NCBI RefSeq assembly: GCF_018362975.1
Contig: NZ_CP074371.1
Coordinates: 5,084,001 to 5,148,000 of the forward strand
Direction of reading: 5' to 3'
DNA length: 64,000 bases
Origin: Nocardia tengchongensis
Lineage (GTDB): Bacteria; Actinomycetota; Actinomycetes; Mycobacteriales; Mycobacteriaceae
Shown here: in pieces, positions 47,097 through 57,618 of the stretch
How positions within the stretch are numbered: the first letter of the stretch is position 1
How the letters are laid out: the number at the start of each line of letters is the position of its first letter
Program-made: the position numbers and the translations under genes
Notes under the pieces: generated by a model
The model's database searches: none
What the model was told of the DNA's origin: nothing
What the model saw: the letters and a program-made list of their open reading frames with translations, nothing else

Positions 47097-47408
47097 GGGT
47101 AGCTCCTGAACCACGCGAATGCGTCACAATGCGCACCCCGACTTGTCGTAAAGAGTGCAAATTCGTATAGATGCCAATACATCCCGAGAAGTTGGGGAGT
47201 CTTGTGCAGATCGCTGTCGCTACCGGCGTCCAGCCATGCACCTGGGGCTTCGGGTCGAGCCTCCTCTGAGGGTGCCGACGCTCGTCGTGGACCAAGGTGT
47301 GGGGGCCTTCTTGGCGTACCACGTCTTTCACGCCGGACGGGACGGACACGGAGCCGGATGTCGGCGCGCCTTACGCCCCGGCTCTTCGGTATTAATTACC
47401 GTTTCTGC
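47097..47408. other. Interval without a supportable gene
   Basis: A minus-strand frame (GPHTLVHDERRHPQRRLD and PVATAICTRLPNFSGCIGIY) is open but shows no family or start signal. Presumed promoter and spacer for the flanking genes. Confidence 0.35.
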
Positions 47409-47918
47409 ATGGACTGGCTGAAGCTGCTTGCTCCAACGTTTGTCGGTGCGTGCATAACCGGCGCTGTCGGCCTTCTCGTTGCGTTGGTCGGGCCCGGAAC
47501 TTACCGAGGCTGGCGGATCAAGAAACTGCTGGACCTGGTGAAGGACCTTGATGGAGACCGATTTCCGGGACAGCGTGCGGTGTTTCTCGACCAGGTTGAG
47601 CGTCTTGCGACGCAGATGGCGGCGATCTATAAGGTTCCTCACGAGCGGCGCCTATTGACGGCCAGCTACGTGCTTTGGGGCGCATTGGCGGGCAGCGTTT
47701 TTACCCTTCTTAACCGGGCGTCGTCGGCGTCAGGCGTGTCTCTGCTACTGGACTATATTTTCGCCCTAATTCTCACTATCGTCACAGTCGCGGCAATGAA
47801 GCCGGCCAACGATTCCTTCAATTACGTAAAATTTCACCGTGCGGAATTTGTTCGGCGGGGGATACCGGAATCGTACGAGCTTCCACCGCGGCCAAGACCT
47901 TGGTGGATCCGGAAATAG
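47409..47918 (+). CDS. Hypothetical membrane protein
   Basis: 169 residues with three likely transmembrane helices (about 8-30, 84-104, 112-132) and a positively charged cytoplasmic segment between the first two (RIKKLLDLVKDLDGDRFPGQ). The C-terminal tail is soluble and Pro-rich (YELPPRPRPWWIRK). GC content and third-position GC are lower than in the surrounding genes, suggesting recent acquisition. No family recognised; no clear ribosome site at ATG 47409. It stands alone. Confidence 0.6.
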   Translation: MDWLKLLAPTFVGACITGAVGLLVALVGPGTYRGWRIKKLLDLVKDLDGDRFPGQRAVFLDQVERLATQMAAIYKVPHERRLLTASYVLWGALAGSVFTLLNRASSASGVSLLLDYIFALILTIVTVAAMKPANDSFNYVKFHRAEFVRRGIPESYELPPRPRPWWIRK

Positions 47919-47932
47919 GGGGCCGTGAGAAA

Positions 47933-48217
47933 TCACCGCGGACTGGACTGACGATTTCCCCGCTGCGCCGGAGGAGTTCTCAGCCTGCGTGCGGACAGCC
48001 ACCGCCGCACCGTGTGTTCGGTGACGCCCAGTGTCTCGGTGGTCAGCCGGACATGATCGCCGGACAAGCTGCCCTGCTCGGGCAACTGAGCGAGCCGGTA
48101 CATGGCCGCCTGCCGCATCACGCTTGCTCGCGTCGGCCATCGGTACGGCCTTCCGAATCCCATGGCCCGTGCCACGGCACCGCAGGCAACAGGCCGTATT
48201 CGATCACACTGGTCCAC
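47933..48217 (-). CDS. Hypothetical helix-turn-helix protein
   Basis: About 94 residues, possibly starting at 48160 rather than 48217. The readable part is PYRWPTRASVMRQAAMYRLA and VRLTTETLGVTEHTVRRWLS, the latter a convincing helix-turn-helix of the kind found in recombinases and transposases. The C-terminus is basic (RRLRTPPAQRGNRQSSPR). It may be the N-terminal part of a lost transposase or a small DNA-binding protein. It overlaps the next gene upstream on the same strand. Confidence 0.45.
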   Translation of the reverse strand: MDQCDRIRPVACGAVARAMGFGRPYRWPTRASVMRQAAMYRLAQLPEQGSLSGDHVRLTTETLGVTEHTVRRWLSARRLRTPPAQRGNRQSSPR

Positions 48218-48336
48218 GACTCTGGATTCCAGCCCCCGTACTTCCGCGGGCCGTCGTAGTAGTGCCGGCCGGTGCGGCCGGTGCGCTCGCTGAGAAGCTG
48301 GGCGAGTTTGGCGGCTTGGCGAGAGCGGCTGGTCAT
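48118..48336 (-). CDS. Small hypothetical protein
   Basis: 72 residues, charged and Trp-rich: RQAAKLAQLLSERTGRTG, then YDGPRKYGGWNPESWTSVIEYG. Similar short proteins of unknown function appear next to helix-turn-helix genes in actinobacterial mobile regions. It overlaps the preceding entry in a different frame, so at most one is correct along 48118-48217. No ribosome site seen at ATG 48336. Confidence 0.4.
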   Translation of the reverse strand: MTSRSRQAAKLAQLLSERTGRTGRHYYDGPRKYGGWNPESWTSVIEYGLLPAVPWHGPWDSEGRTDGRREQA

Positions 48337-48384
48337 GGTGTGTTCAGTCTGTGCGGGCGAATTTCATGGTTCTTTCTCTCCGCG

Positions 48385-50303
<1,919 letters not shown>

Positions 50304-50442
50304 GTGGCTCAATATTGCAGTGTCCAAATCACGCATGCCGGTGACTTTGGGCCCTTCTGAGCAGGCCAGTTGCTGGGCATCCTGGCGGTCGGAGCTATGC
50401 GATTTGCTGTCCCGAGAAACCCGATACGAGTGAGGTCTGCAG

Positions 50443-51231
50443 GTGTTGCGTGCGCGTGAGGCGTGGTCGCCGGAGGCGTTTCCGGGTATCGAGGTGCTCG
50501 CCAACGGCCGGGTTCCGGTCCTCGAAGGTGAGCGAGTGGCAGGCGCGGTCGGCCGGTTGCTGATGCGCTATCGCCTCGACCGGTCGGCGCGGATACGCAT
50601 GACCGGCCCCAACTGCGATACCGGACCGATCCTGGTCCAAGTCAACACACAGCCAGCGGGCACCTCGATCCGGGTACAGACCCTCACCCACGGCCGCGGC
50701 GATGCCTTACCGGTGCTGGTGCGGCTCGAACGCCAACTGCGCACCGTGCGCAAGGCGTGGTCGCCGCGCCCCTGGCCGGACCCGACCCGCCCGCCGCTGG
50801 ACGCACCCGGTCCGGGAATCCTCCTGCGCCGCAAGACCGTCGCAGTGCAGACCATCGACCCGCTCACCGCCGCGGTGGTGATGGACGCGATGGATTACGA
50901 CGTCCATCTGTTCACCGACGTCGAGACCGGTGAGGACGCAATCGTCTACCGTGCCCAGCCCTCCGGGCTGCGGCTGGCTCGCCAGCACTGCGTGCATCCG
51001 CCGCGCACCGCAGTGGTGGCGGCGGCTACCCCGGTGCCGCTGATCACCTGCCCGCGGCCGGCCCCGGTGCTGACCGAGCACGAGGCGGCCGACCGTGTGC
51101 GCGAGCACGGACTGCCGTTCGCGTTCTACACCGACTTCGACACCGGCCGGGGGCATCTCGTGTACCGCCGCTACGACTCCGGCCTCGGCCTGATCACCCC
51201 CGCCTATGCCGCCCCGGCGGTACCGCTATGA
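50443..51231 (+). CDS. Ribosome hibernation factor-like protein with two S30AE C-terminal domains
   Basis: 262 residues. Residues 1-110 have the S30AE/HPF strand-helix fold pattern (VLVQVNTQPAGTSIRVQTL is the recognisable core region). Residues 125-185 (KTVAVQTIDPLTAAVVMDAM, YDVHLFTDVETGEDAIVYRA) and 205-262 (LTEHEAADRVREHGLPFAFY, GHLVYRRYDSGLGLI) are two copies of the sigma-54 modulation/S30EA C-terminal domain. Such proteins dimerise or store ribosomes in dormancy. A GAGG element lies 7 bp before GTG 50443. It overlaps the PNPOx gene by 4 bp. Confidence 0.85.
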   Translation: MLRAREAWSPEAFPGIEVLANGRVPVLEGERVAGAVGRLLMRYRLDRSARIRMTGPNCDTGPILVQVNTQPAGTSIRVQTLTHGRGDALPVLVRLERQLRTVRKAWSPRPWPDPTRPPLDAPGPGILLRRKTVAVQTIDPLTAAVVMDAMDYDVHLFTDVETGEDAIVYRAQPSGLRLARQHCVHPPRTAVVAAATPVPLITCPRPAPVLTEHEAADRVREHGLPFAFYTDFDTGRGHLVYRRYDSGLGLITPAYAAPAVPL

Positions 51232-51680
51232 GCGGCGCGGCGCACGAACTCGACGACGAATCCGGCTGCGACACTGTCAAACTCGGGCGCCAGGAGTCGC
51301 TGCGGCTGCTCGCCGGGGCCGCTTACGGGCGCGTCGTGTTCAGCCATCAGGCCCTGCCTGCGATCCGCCCGGTCAACCACCTCCTCGACGACGGAATGAT
51401 CATCATCCGAACCCGGCTCTCCGTCCAGCTCGCGAGCATCGTGCGCGCCGACGGTGGGACCGGAGAGGTAGTGGCCTACGAGGAGGCCGATGAACTCGAT
51501 CCGATACTGCACACCGGCTGGAGCGTGGTGGTGACCGGATTCGCCCGCTCGGTCACCGATCCGACGCGGGTGGCCCGCTATCGGCGACTGCTGCGGCCGT
51601 GGGTGAACAAGACTATGAACGCCGTCATCGAGATCGAACCGAAAATCGTCACCGGGATCCGGCTCGTCCCCCACCCGTGA
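51228..51680 (+). CDS. Pyridoxamine 5'-phosphate oxidase-family protein
   Basis: 150 residues with the split-barrel flavin-binding fold: RQESLRLLAGAAYGRVVFSH, PAIRPVNHLLDDGMIIIRT and WSVVVTGFARSVTD. Close relatives in mycobacteria belong to the dormancy (DosR-type) regulon and bind F420, FMN or haem. Coupled to the hibernation factor by a 4-bp overlap, so a shared stress role is likely. No catalytic assignment is possible. Confidence 0.85.
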   Translation: MSGAAHELDDESGCDTVKLGRQESLRLLAGAAYGRVVFSHQALPAIRPVNHLLDDGMIIIRTRLSVQLASIVRADGGTGEVVAYEEADELDPILHTGWSVVVTGFARSVTDPTRVARYRRLLRPWVNKTMNAVIEIEPKIVTGIRLVPHP

Positions 51681-51723
51681 CCGCAAGGACACCACCCCCG
51701 ATCAGAGAGGCAGGCGATAGAAC

Positions 51724-52698
51724 TTGGCGCGTGATCTGACACAGACGCAGTTACTCACCGAACTCGAACCCGTCGCGGCACGGGAAGTCGACCGGCATCT
51801 GGCCATGGCCAAGGACTGGCATCCCCACGACTACGTGCCGTGGGACGAGGGCAGCAACTTCGCCTTGCTCGGCGGAATCGACTGGGACCCGCAGCAATCG
51901 CGGCTATCGGAGGTCGCCAAGGCGGCGATGATCACCAACCTGCTGACCGAGGACAACCTGCCCTCCTACCATCGCGAGATCGCGGAGAGCTTCTCCCAGG
52001 ACGGGGCATGGGGCACCTGGGTGGGCCGCTGGACCGCCGAGGAAGCCAAGCACAGCATCGTCATGCGCGACTATCTCGTCGTCACTCGCGGCGTCGATCC
52101 CGTCGCTCTGGAGAACGATCGAATGACGCACATGGGCAATGGATTCGCCGCGCCATCGCAACTACACGAACACGACGGTGCGGGATTCCTGCATTCGGTT
52201 GCCTACGTGTCGTTCCAGGAATTGGCGACCCGGGTCAGCCACCGCAACACCGGCAAGGTGTGCGACGACCCGATCGCCGACCGAATGCTGGCCCGGGTCT
52301 CCGCCGACGAGAACCTGCACATGATCTTCTACCGCAATATTTGCGCCGCCGCATTGGATCTCGCCCCCGACCAAGCGGTCGAGGCAATCGCCAACGTGAT
52401 CATGAATTTCCGGATGCCCGGCTATTCGATGCCCAACTTCCGCCGCCACGGCGTGCTCATGGCCAAACATGGCATCTACGACTTGCGCCAGCACCTCGAA
52501 GAGGTCGTCGGCCCGGTCGTACGGAAATGGAACCTGCTCGACCGCAACGACTTCGGCCCCTGCGGCGAAACCGCGCGGGAACGACTCGCCGCCTTCCTGC
52601 ACAAGCTCGAGACCGTGGACGTCCCCCGCTTCGAGGAACAACGCGACCGCGCCCTATCCCGGGAACGAGCACGCGCGGAGGTACTGACCGCGACGTAA
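51724..52698 (+). CDS. Acyl-[ACP] desaturase (DesA1/DesA2 type)
   Basis: A 324-residue soluble di-iron desaturase. Diiron motifs: Glu in TEDNLPSYHREI, TAEEAKHSIVM (EExxH), QELATRVSHRNTG, and SADENLHMIFYRN (DExxH). It introduces a double bond into acyl-ACP, possibly for mycolate or phospholipid precursors. The start is TTG 51724 after a purine-rich GAGAGGCAGG. It follows the PNPOx gene by 43 bp and may belong to the same operon. A strong terminator lies 70 bp downstream. Confidence 0.92.
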   Translation: MARDLTQTQLLTELEPVAAREVDRHLAMAKDWHPHDYVPWDEGSNFALLGGIDWDPQQSRLSEVAKAAMITNLLTEDNLPSYHREIAESFSQDGAWGTWVGRWTAEEAKHSIVMRDYLVVTRGVDPVALENDRMTHMGNGFAAPSQLHEHDGAGFLHSVAYVSFQELATRVSHRNTGKVCDDPIADRMLARVSADENLHMIFYRNICAAALDLAPDQAVEAIANVIMNFRMPGYSMPNFRRHGVLMAKHGIYDLRQHLEEVVGPVVRKWNLLDRNDFGPCGETARERLAAFLHKLETVDVPRFEEQRDRALSRERARAEVLTAT

Positions 52699-52769
52699 CC
52701 GTCGGCGTCGCATCCGGTCGACCGCGCACGTGCGTTCTCGCCGGAATGCGACGACGCCACCGAAATAGT

Positions 52770-52810
52770 GAGTGTGTTGAGCCGGATTCCCTATCCGGCT
52801 CAACACACTC
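52770..52810. terminator. Strong terminator after the desaturase
   Basis: Perfect 18-bp arms GAGTGTGTTGAGCCGGAT and ATCCGGCTCAACACACTC with a 5-nt loop, 72 bp after the desaturase stop. Confidence 0.8.
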
Positions 52811-53305
52811 GGCGCTACTTCTGCGCGGAAGACAATTCGAACGGGTGCGAGCCATCCGCCTACATGGAAGGTCGAATTCGGGACAGCAGGGGCCTGCGCT
52901 GCTTGCTCGATGAGTCACGCTGAAACGGGCTGATCAGCTCCTATCGGAATATGTTCGGAGAGTTAATATTTCGTGCAAATCCGCGCTTCACGCGGACTGC
53001 TCTGCGTGCCATGAATTATATCGATTGCGTGCCGTGGCATCGAAATCCGGGTCCAGTGGATTTCCATTCGCGAGTATAAGTACTCGACTTTTCCCGAAAC
53101 CATCGAGGCCCTGCACGGGTCCGGGTTTCCCTCGGTGCGGACCAGTTGCAAGCACAGGACGCCGACGACAAATGGCAGACAACGGTGGACAATGAGGGCT
53201 CTCGCATACAGCTGACGGTGTTTCTGCCGCCCCCGGGTAGCCGCTGATCTCGTCGCGCGCGGATCGGGTTCGACGCGGTGCTCCATGCATTGTGCGCGGC
53301 GGTCG
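52811..53305. other. Interval without a supportable gene
   Basis: A lower-GC patch (52920-53110) with no good frame. Long minus-strand frames here extend antisense through the DUF1254 gene and have atypical composition, so they are rejected. Confidence 0.45.
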
Positions 53306-53713
53306 TCAGTATCCGGCTGCGGCTGCGCGCTCGATTCGGGTCAGCTGTTCCCGCAGCATGGCCGTGTCGAGTGTGACCGGGGCGGAGCGGAATTCGCGCC
53401 CCAGTGTGTACAACAGCTCCATCCAGTCCCCGCCGGCGGAGAGGTCGGCGTCGATGGGATCGAGCAGGTCTCCGATCCGTGCACGCATTCGGTGGCGCAG
53501 CACCAGGATTCGCCATTGGCTGAGGAACCGGCGGAATCGGTCCAGTGCATGCACGGCCTGATCGGTGGCGTCGGTGACGGCACGCAGATCGGTGTTGACG
53601 CGGTGCGCCTGTTGCGCCATCGCCAGCGATCCCGATCCAAGAGCGCTGTAGGGCAGCGGCACCGCGCTCAGCGAGTCCGCCGGGGCGGCACCGTCGATAG
53701 GAGTCCGCGACAC
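53306..53713 (-). CDS. Hypothetical helical protein
   Basis: A 135-residue soluble protein, mostly helical: DLRAVTDATDQAVHALDRFR, RRFLSQWRILVLRHRMRARI, LDTAMLREQLTRIERAAAAG. No cysteines, no signal peptide, no family recognised. GTG 53713 is the first plausible start; a Met at residue 32 (53620) is the alternative. Divergent from the DUF1254 gene 53 bp away, so they may share a promoter region. Confidence 0.55.
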   Translation of the reverse strand: MSRTPIDGAAPADSLSAVPLPYSALGSGSLAMAQQAHRVNTDLRAVTDATDQAVHALDRFRRFLSQWRILVLRHRMRARIGDLLDPIDADLSAGGDWMELLYTLGREFRSAPVTLDTAMLREQLTRIERAAAAGY

Positions 53714-53765
53714 AGAGAGTTGAAAGTAGCCAGGTGCTTGCTGTCGGCTGGGAGGATTGGCCGGT

Positions 53766-55106
53766 ATGAGCCCTCGAACCAGCGTGACCCCGGAACGGGC
53801 CGTCGAGATCGCCCGCGACGGCTACATCTACGCCTATCCCCTCGTGTTGCAGTACTTCACGGCGCGGCAGGCCACCAATGCCGCCGAACCCGCGCAGCCG
53901 TTCGGACCGATCAACCAGATTGCTCACGCCCGGGGGCTGCCTGGGCCGGAGTTCCGGATCGTCATCCGACCCAATGTGGATACGCTGTACTCGTCTGGCT
54001 ATCTCGATCTGGGCAGTGAGCCGCAGGTGCTGACCGTGCCGGCCACGGATCGGTATTTCATGATGCCGCTGTATGACGCGTGGTCGAATGTGTTCGCTGT
54101 GCCCGGCACCCGCACGACCGGCCCCGGTACCGCACGCGAATTCCTGCTGGTGGCACCGGACTGGGACGGGCAGGCACCCGACGGGCTGGAGGTGCTGCGC
54201 GCTCCGACCACGCTGGTCAGCATGATCGCGCGCACCCAAGCCAACGGCGAGGCCGACCTGCCCGACGTGCACAAGGTCCAAGACCAGATGACCTTCACCC
54301 CGCTCAGCCACTGGGGCAACGCCGCCTTCGTCCCGCCGCCCGGCGCGGTCGACCCGGCCATCGACATGACCACTCCGCCACCGATCACCGTCGCCGCACT
54401 GTCCCCGGCGGAATTCCTGCGGATCTTCACCCAGATGCTGCCGAACAACCCGCCCGCCCAGGTGGACTACCCGATGCTGCATCAGCTGGAGCGACTCGGC
54501 CTGCGTGTGGGTACGCCGTTCGATTGGGATGGTTCGCCCCAGTGGCTGCAGCAGTCGATCGCCGAGGGCTTCGCTCAGGCGCTGACGGTGCTGACCGCGG
54601 AGTACGACAGGCTCAACGGGGCCGGGGAAGCCGGCTGGGTGTATACGGCCGAGGCCGGCTCCTACGGTGTGAACTACACACTGCGAGCGGGGATCTCGAT
54701 CTGGGCACTGGGCATGAACCTGCCCGAGGATGCCATCTACCCCTCCCTCGCGGTTGATGCCGACGGCCAGCCCCTCGACGGCTCGCACCGCTACGTGTTG
54801 CGTTTCGAACCCGGAAAGCTGCCGCCGGTCAACGGATTCTGGTCGGTCACCGCCTACGACGCAGACGGCTATCTCATCCCCAATGCCTTGCGCCGCTCCT
54901 CCCTCGGCGACCGCAGCGGCCTGACCGCCGGCCCCGATGGCGCGATCGAACTCCACATCCAAACCGACAATCCCGGCCCCGACCTCGAATCCAACTGGCT
55001 CCCGGTACAATCCGGAACCTTCAACCTGATGCTGCGCCTCTACTCACCTGCCCGACTGTTCCTCACCGGCGACTGGACCCCTCCACTCGTCCATCGCACC
55101 AGCTGA
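53766..55106 (+). CDS. DUF1254/DUF1214 domain protein
   Basis: 446 residues. DUF1254 at about 15-150 (DGYIYAYPLVLQYFTARQAT, FRIVIRPNVDTLYSSGYLDL, VPATDRYFMMPLYDAWSNVF). DUF1214 at about 320-430 (RYVLRFEPGKLPPVNGFWSV, LIPNALRRSSLGDRSGL, SNWLPVQSGTFNLMLRLYSP). Family members are widespread in soil bacteria; function unsettled, often called cell-envelope or phosphonate-associated. ATG 53766 has GGGAGG about 10 bp upstream; no signal peptide in this copy. Confidence 0.92.
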   Translation: MSPRTSVTPERAVEIARDGYIYAYPLVLQYFTARQATNAAEPAQPFGPINQIAHARGLPGPEFRIVIRPNVDTLYSSGYLDLGSEPQVLTVPATDRYFMMPLYDAWSNVFAVPGTRTTGPGTAREFLLVAPDWDGQAPDGLEVLRAPTTLVSMIARTQANGEADLPDVHKVQDQMTFTPLSHWGNAAFVPPPGAVDPAIDMTTPPPITVAALSPAEFLRIFTQMLPNNPPAQVDYPMLHQLERLGLRVGTPFDWDGSPQWLQQSIAEGFAQALTVLTAEYDRLNGAGEAGWVYTAEAGSYGVNYTLRAGISIWALGMNLPEDAIYPSLAVDADGQPLDGSHRYVLRFEPGKLPPVNGFWSVTAYDADGYLIPNALRRSSLGDRSGLTAGPDGAIELHIQTDNPGPDLESNWLPVQSGTFNLMLRLYSPARLFLTGDWTPPLVHRTS

Positions 55107-55163
55107 CCCCGGGAGCAGCAGCGGGCGATCGAACGAAACGTCCGCTACTGGCTCCCCTCTATG

Positions 55164-55655
55164 TCAAGACGTCGGTGAGGGTGCAGCGTTAATCTGGTTG
55201 TCGGGTCTGGGATGTGGCTTGTCCGAAGTATCGGTGTGCCGGTTGGAACCGGTCGCGCTGGAGTCAAGAGTCGTTCCCGATTGCCCTCCCGGGCCTGCCC
55301 ATTCATGACGTCGTTGATCGAGGAGCATCCGCGCGTAGACAACGTTCGACAGTCGTCGTTTGAGGGCGCGTAGCGCTTCCATCGAGGTTTTGCCGTCTGC
55401 TCGGCGACTGTCGTAGTAGACCCGGACGGGTGTGTGGTTGCGCAGTTGGACGATGGCCATGATGTGCAGGACCCGGTTGATTTTGCGGTTGCCGGCGCGC
55501 GAAAGCCGATGCCGCTGCTGATCACCCGATGAGGCGTCCAGGGGCGCGGTGCCGTTCCAGGACGCAAACCGGTCCCGATCCCGGAATCGGTGGATATCGC
55601 CGGTATCGGCCAAAAGCCTTGCCGCGCTGGAGGGTCCGATTCCATGCAGGTCCAT
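55164..55655 (-). pseudogene. IS110-family transposase, C-terminal remnant
   Basis: About 163 residues of the Transposase_20 (IS116/IS110/IS902) region: LHGIGPSSAARLLADTGDIH, RDRFASWNGTAPLDASSGDQ, RHRLSRAGNRKINRVLHIMA, with the catalytic Ser in ASSG. The N-terminal DEDD (RuvC-like) domain is absent. Upstream of it on the minus strand the sequence switches abruptly to repeat family R1 at 55679. A degraded element, unlikely to be active. Confidence 0.8.
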
Positions 55656-55678
55656 CAGTGTGGAGCCGCGTTCAGATC

Positions 55679-55762
55679 GGGCACCTGGATCAAATCCTGG
55701 CCGGGATCCGATCCTGACACCAGTCTCTAACTAGCCGCATACCGCGCGGAGAGGGCTGGCCA
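55679..55762. repeat. Repeat family R1, modules M2-M3 joined (empty arrangement)
   Basis: GGGCACCTGGATCAAATCCT and CCGGGATCCGATCCTGACAC give M2; CTAGCCGCATACCGCGCGGA is the M2/M3 junction without an intervening gene. After the junction M3 diverges, though GGCTGGCCAG is recognisable. It abuts the IS110 remnant. Confidence 0.6.
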
Positions 55763-56020
55763 GAATCCATCCGAAACTGTCAGCCGGCAGCTGCAGCATC
55801 CCCAGTCCTACAGGCCACGGCAGGACCGCTGCAGCCGTCCGAAACCGCTAAATGGCGTGTTCGGCTGGACGAGTCACGCGACCGAGTGCTTCACCTACGC
55901 GTCCGTGGAACTGCCAGCAACCGCGAATGCTGGACGTACCTATTGGGGTCGAGATCCCCTTGTCGCCGGTATGGGTGTCACCCATGTATCGGCCACTTCA
56001 CCGGGTTGTCCGGGCTTTAG

Positions 56021-56440
56021 TTAGGGGATCGCCCGGGCGCGTTGCATCGCCATCAGCAGGTCGACACGCCCCTGCAAACGATGGCACAGCGACTCGCACC
56101 CTGGGTCCGGGCAGGCGTCCATCAGGGCCCGTGCCCTGGCGATACCGGCCGCGAGATACTCGTTGGTGTAGCGCACTGAGGGGGCGTGGGCCCGGTCTTC
56201 GACCAGAGCGTTGTATGCCCTGAACACTTCGGCCACAACGTCATCATCGCCGAAAACGACTCCCGTCATGGCCCCCACCGCGAACGTGGCGTGAAGCCAG
56301 TCCCGCAACCCTGAATAGTGTTCGTCCCACTTCGGGTCATCGGGGTCCAGGTCGTCCATCATGTATTTCGACAGTGCGACGTCGTCTATCAATTGTTGAC
56401 GGTCCGGTGGAACCGCTGACGTGCTCATGACGCCCGACAT
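56021..56440 (-). CDS. Hypothetical helical protein
   Basis: About 139 residues: [60 protein letters not shown], ending [12 protein letters not shown]. Acidic and mostly helical, with no recognised family. The frame is open upstream to 56557, but those residues belong to an IS701-type transposase fragment fused in frame, so the true start is ATG 56440 or 56428. Isolated gene within a mobile-element graveyard. Confidence 0.55.
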   Translation of the reverse strand: MSGVMSTSAVPPDRQQLIDDVALSKYMMDDLDPDDPKWDEHYSGLRDWLHATFAVGAMTGVVFGDDDVVAEVFRAYNALVEDRAHAPSVRYTNEYLAAGIARARALMDACPDPGCESLCHRLQGRVDLLMAMQRARAIP

Positions 56441-56830
56441 TACCGGCGGCTTCCCGCCATCGCGGCAACGGTCGCGGTCACTGGTCCACGACTGCGGGAG
56501 ATAGGGTTCCCGGTCGATCAGAGCGTGCCCGTGCTGGGACGCATACGCCAAGAACACCTCGATCTGGCAGTTCTCCGTACGCCCGGCCGTGCCGAGTACT
56601 GACGTTGCACCCCAGCCGATTTCACGCCCATCTTCAGGAAACCGGTCTCGTCCCCGGCCAGCACGGGCCTCGGGTCACCCAGGTGCTCGATCACGTAGTC
56701 GCGTACATCATCACGAACCCTGCCGATATCCCAGTCCGCAGCACGCAGCAGTCGCTGCATCCCCTGCGGGCCCGTTTCACCGGCCCGCTGTTTTCTGTTC
56801 TGTCGCGCCCGTTTCTGATCCGGAAGAGCG
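56441..56830 (-). pseudogene. IS701-family transposase fragment
   Basis: Reads [44 protein letters not shown], then after one missing G near 56562 [20 protein letters not shown] and [26 protein letters not shown] contains the first catalytic Asp. Both ends of the gene are missing and no terminal repeats were found. Confidence 0.75.
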
Positions 56831-57028
56831 AATCCTGAGGCTTCGCCGCAACGGTTCTCGCGACCCGAACCAGTTCATCCGCACAACGGTGACCACGAAA
56901 CTTGGAAGTCAGGAACGCACTACATTGCCGATTTCCGTGCGCCGCCGCCTGGGGCAACCACCGGCGAGGGTTGCCCCAGGGCGGCTAGTGGCGTTTGGTC
57001 TTATGCGGTGCAGTCCTCGGGATGCCGC

Positions 57029-57325
57029 TCAGTGCTCGTCATAGTGGCCGCCGTGCCAGGCGTGGCGATGACCGTCGTGGATGTAATCCAGGTGGTCACC
57101 GTGCTGGACTGCGTCGTGGCCGCAGCCGGGGCCGTGTTCGTGGGTGTGCCCGGTGGCTTCGGTGTGGCCCTGCGGTTCGCATTCGTCGTAGTGGCCGTCG
57201 TGTTCGCGGTGAAGGTGCCCGTCGTGCGCGTAGTCCACGTGGTCACCGTGCTGAACTGCGTCGTGGCCGCAGCCTGGGCCGTGGGCGTGGTCGTGCTCAG
57301 TGTGTTGGAGATGTGTCGTTGTCAT
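57029..57325 (-). CDS. Histidine-rich metal-binding protein with a tandem duplication
   Basis: 98 residues, about a quarter of them His. Two copies of a block with core HGPGCGHDAVQHGDHxDYxH then DGHxHxxH and GHYDE lie at residues 16-53 and 61-98. AGGAGA precedes ATG 57325. No signal peptide, so cytoplasmic. Similar His/Asp-rich proteins in actinobacteria store or chaperone Zn, Ni or Co. No metal transporter or Zur box is visible nearby, so the metal and regulation are unknown. Confidence 0.8.
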   Translation of the reverse strand: MTTTHLQHTEHDHAHGPGCGHDAVQHGDHVDYAHDGHLHREHDGHYDECEPQGHTEATGHTHEHGPGCGHDAVQHGDHLDYIHDGHRHAWHGGHYDEH

Positions 57326-57618
57326 CGAACTCTCCTGTTCCAGCGCCTGGTTTCGTAGGTTGATGATGCTGTGAGACGGGGATCGACACCCGCGCGTCAC
57401 ACTACCCAGGGGGGCTTCTGCCCGTTCGGCCGGTCGGAGCCGCCGCGCGGAATAGGCGCTCATGCCTGCATACGGGGCGACTTGGACCGGCCGAGCCGCG
57501 GCCGAACGCACCATCATGCCGAGTTCGGTGCGTTGCGTCCGGGCGGGACTGGCATGGGCGAGCTCTCACGTATCCACGGTCACCGTCGGCATGGTGAACT
57601 CGCGGAATGGAGAAACCC
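57326..57618. other. Interval between the His-rich and immunity-like genes
   Basis: About 290 bp carrying divergent promoters. No metal-responsive operator was recognised; frames are short. Confidence 0.35.

Noticed and set aside
53016..55010. A 664-codon minus-strand frame opposite the DUF1254 gene
   Set aside because: No domain, atypical composition, and complete overlap with a well-supported plus-strand gene.
57326..57618. A Zur- or Nur-type operator upstream of the His-rich gene
   Set aside because: No matching palindrome was found in the gap.
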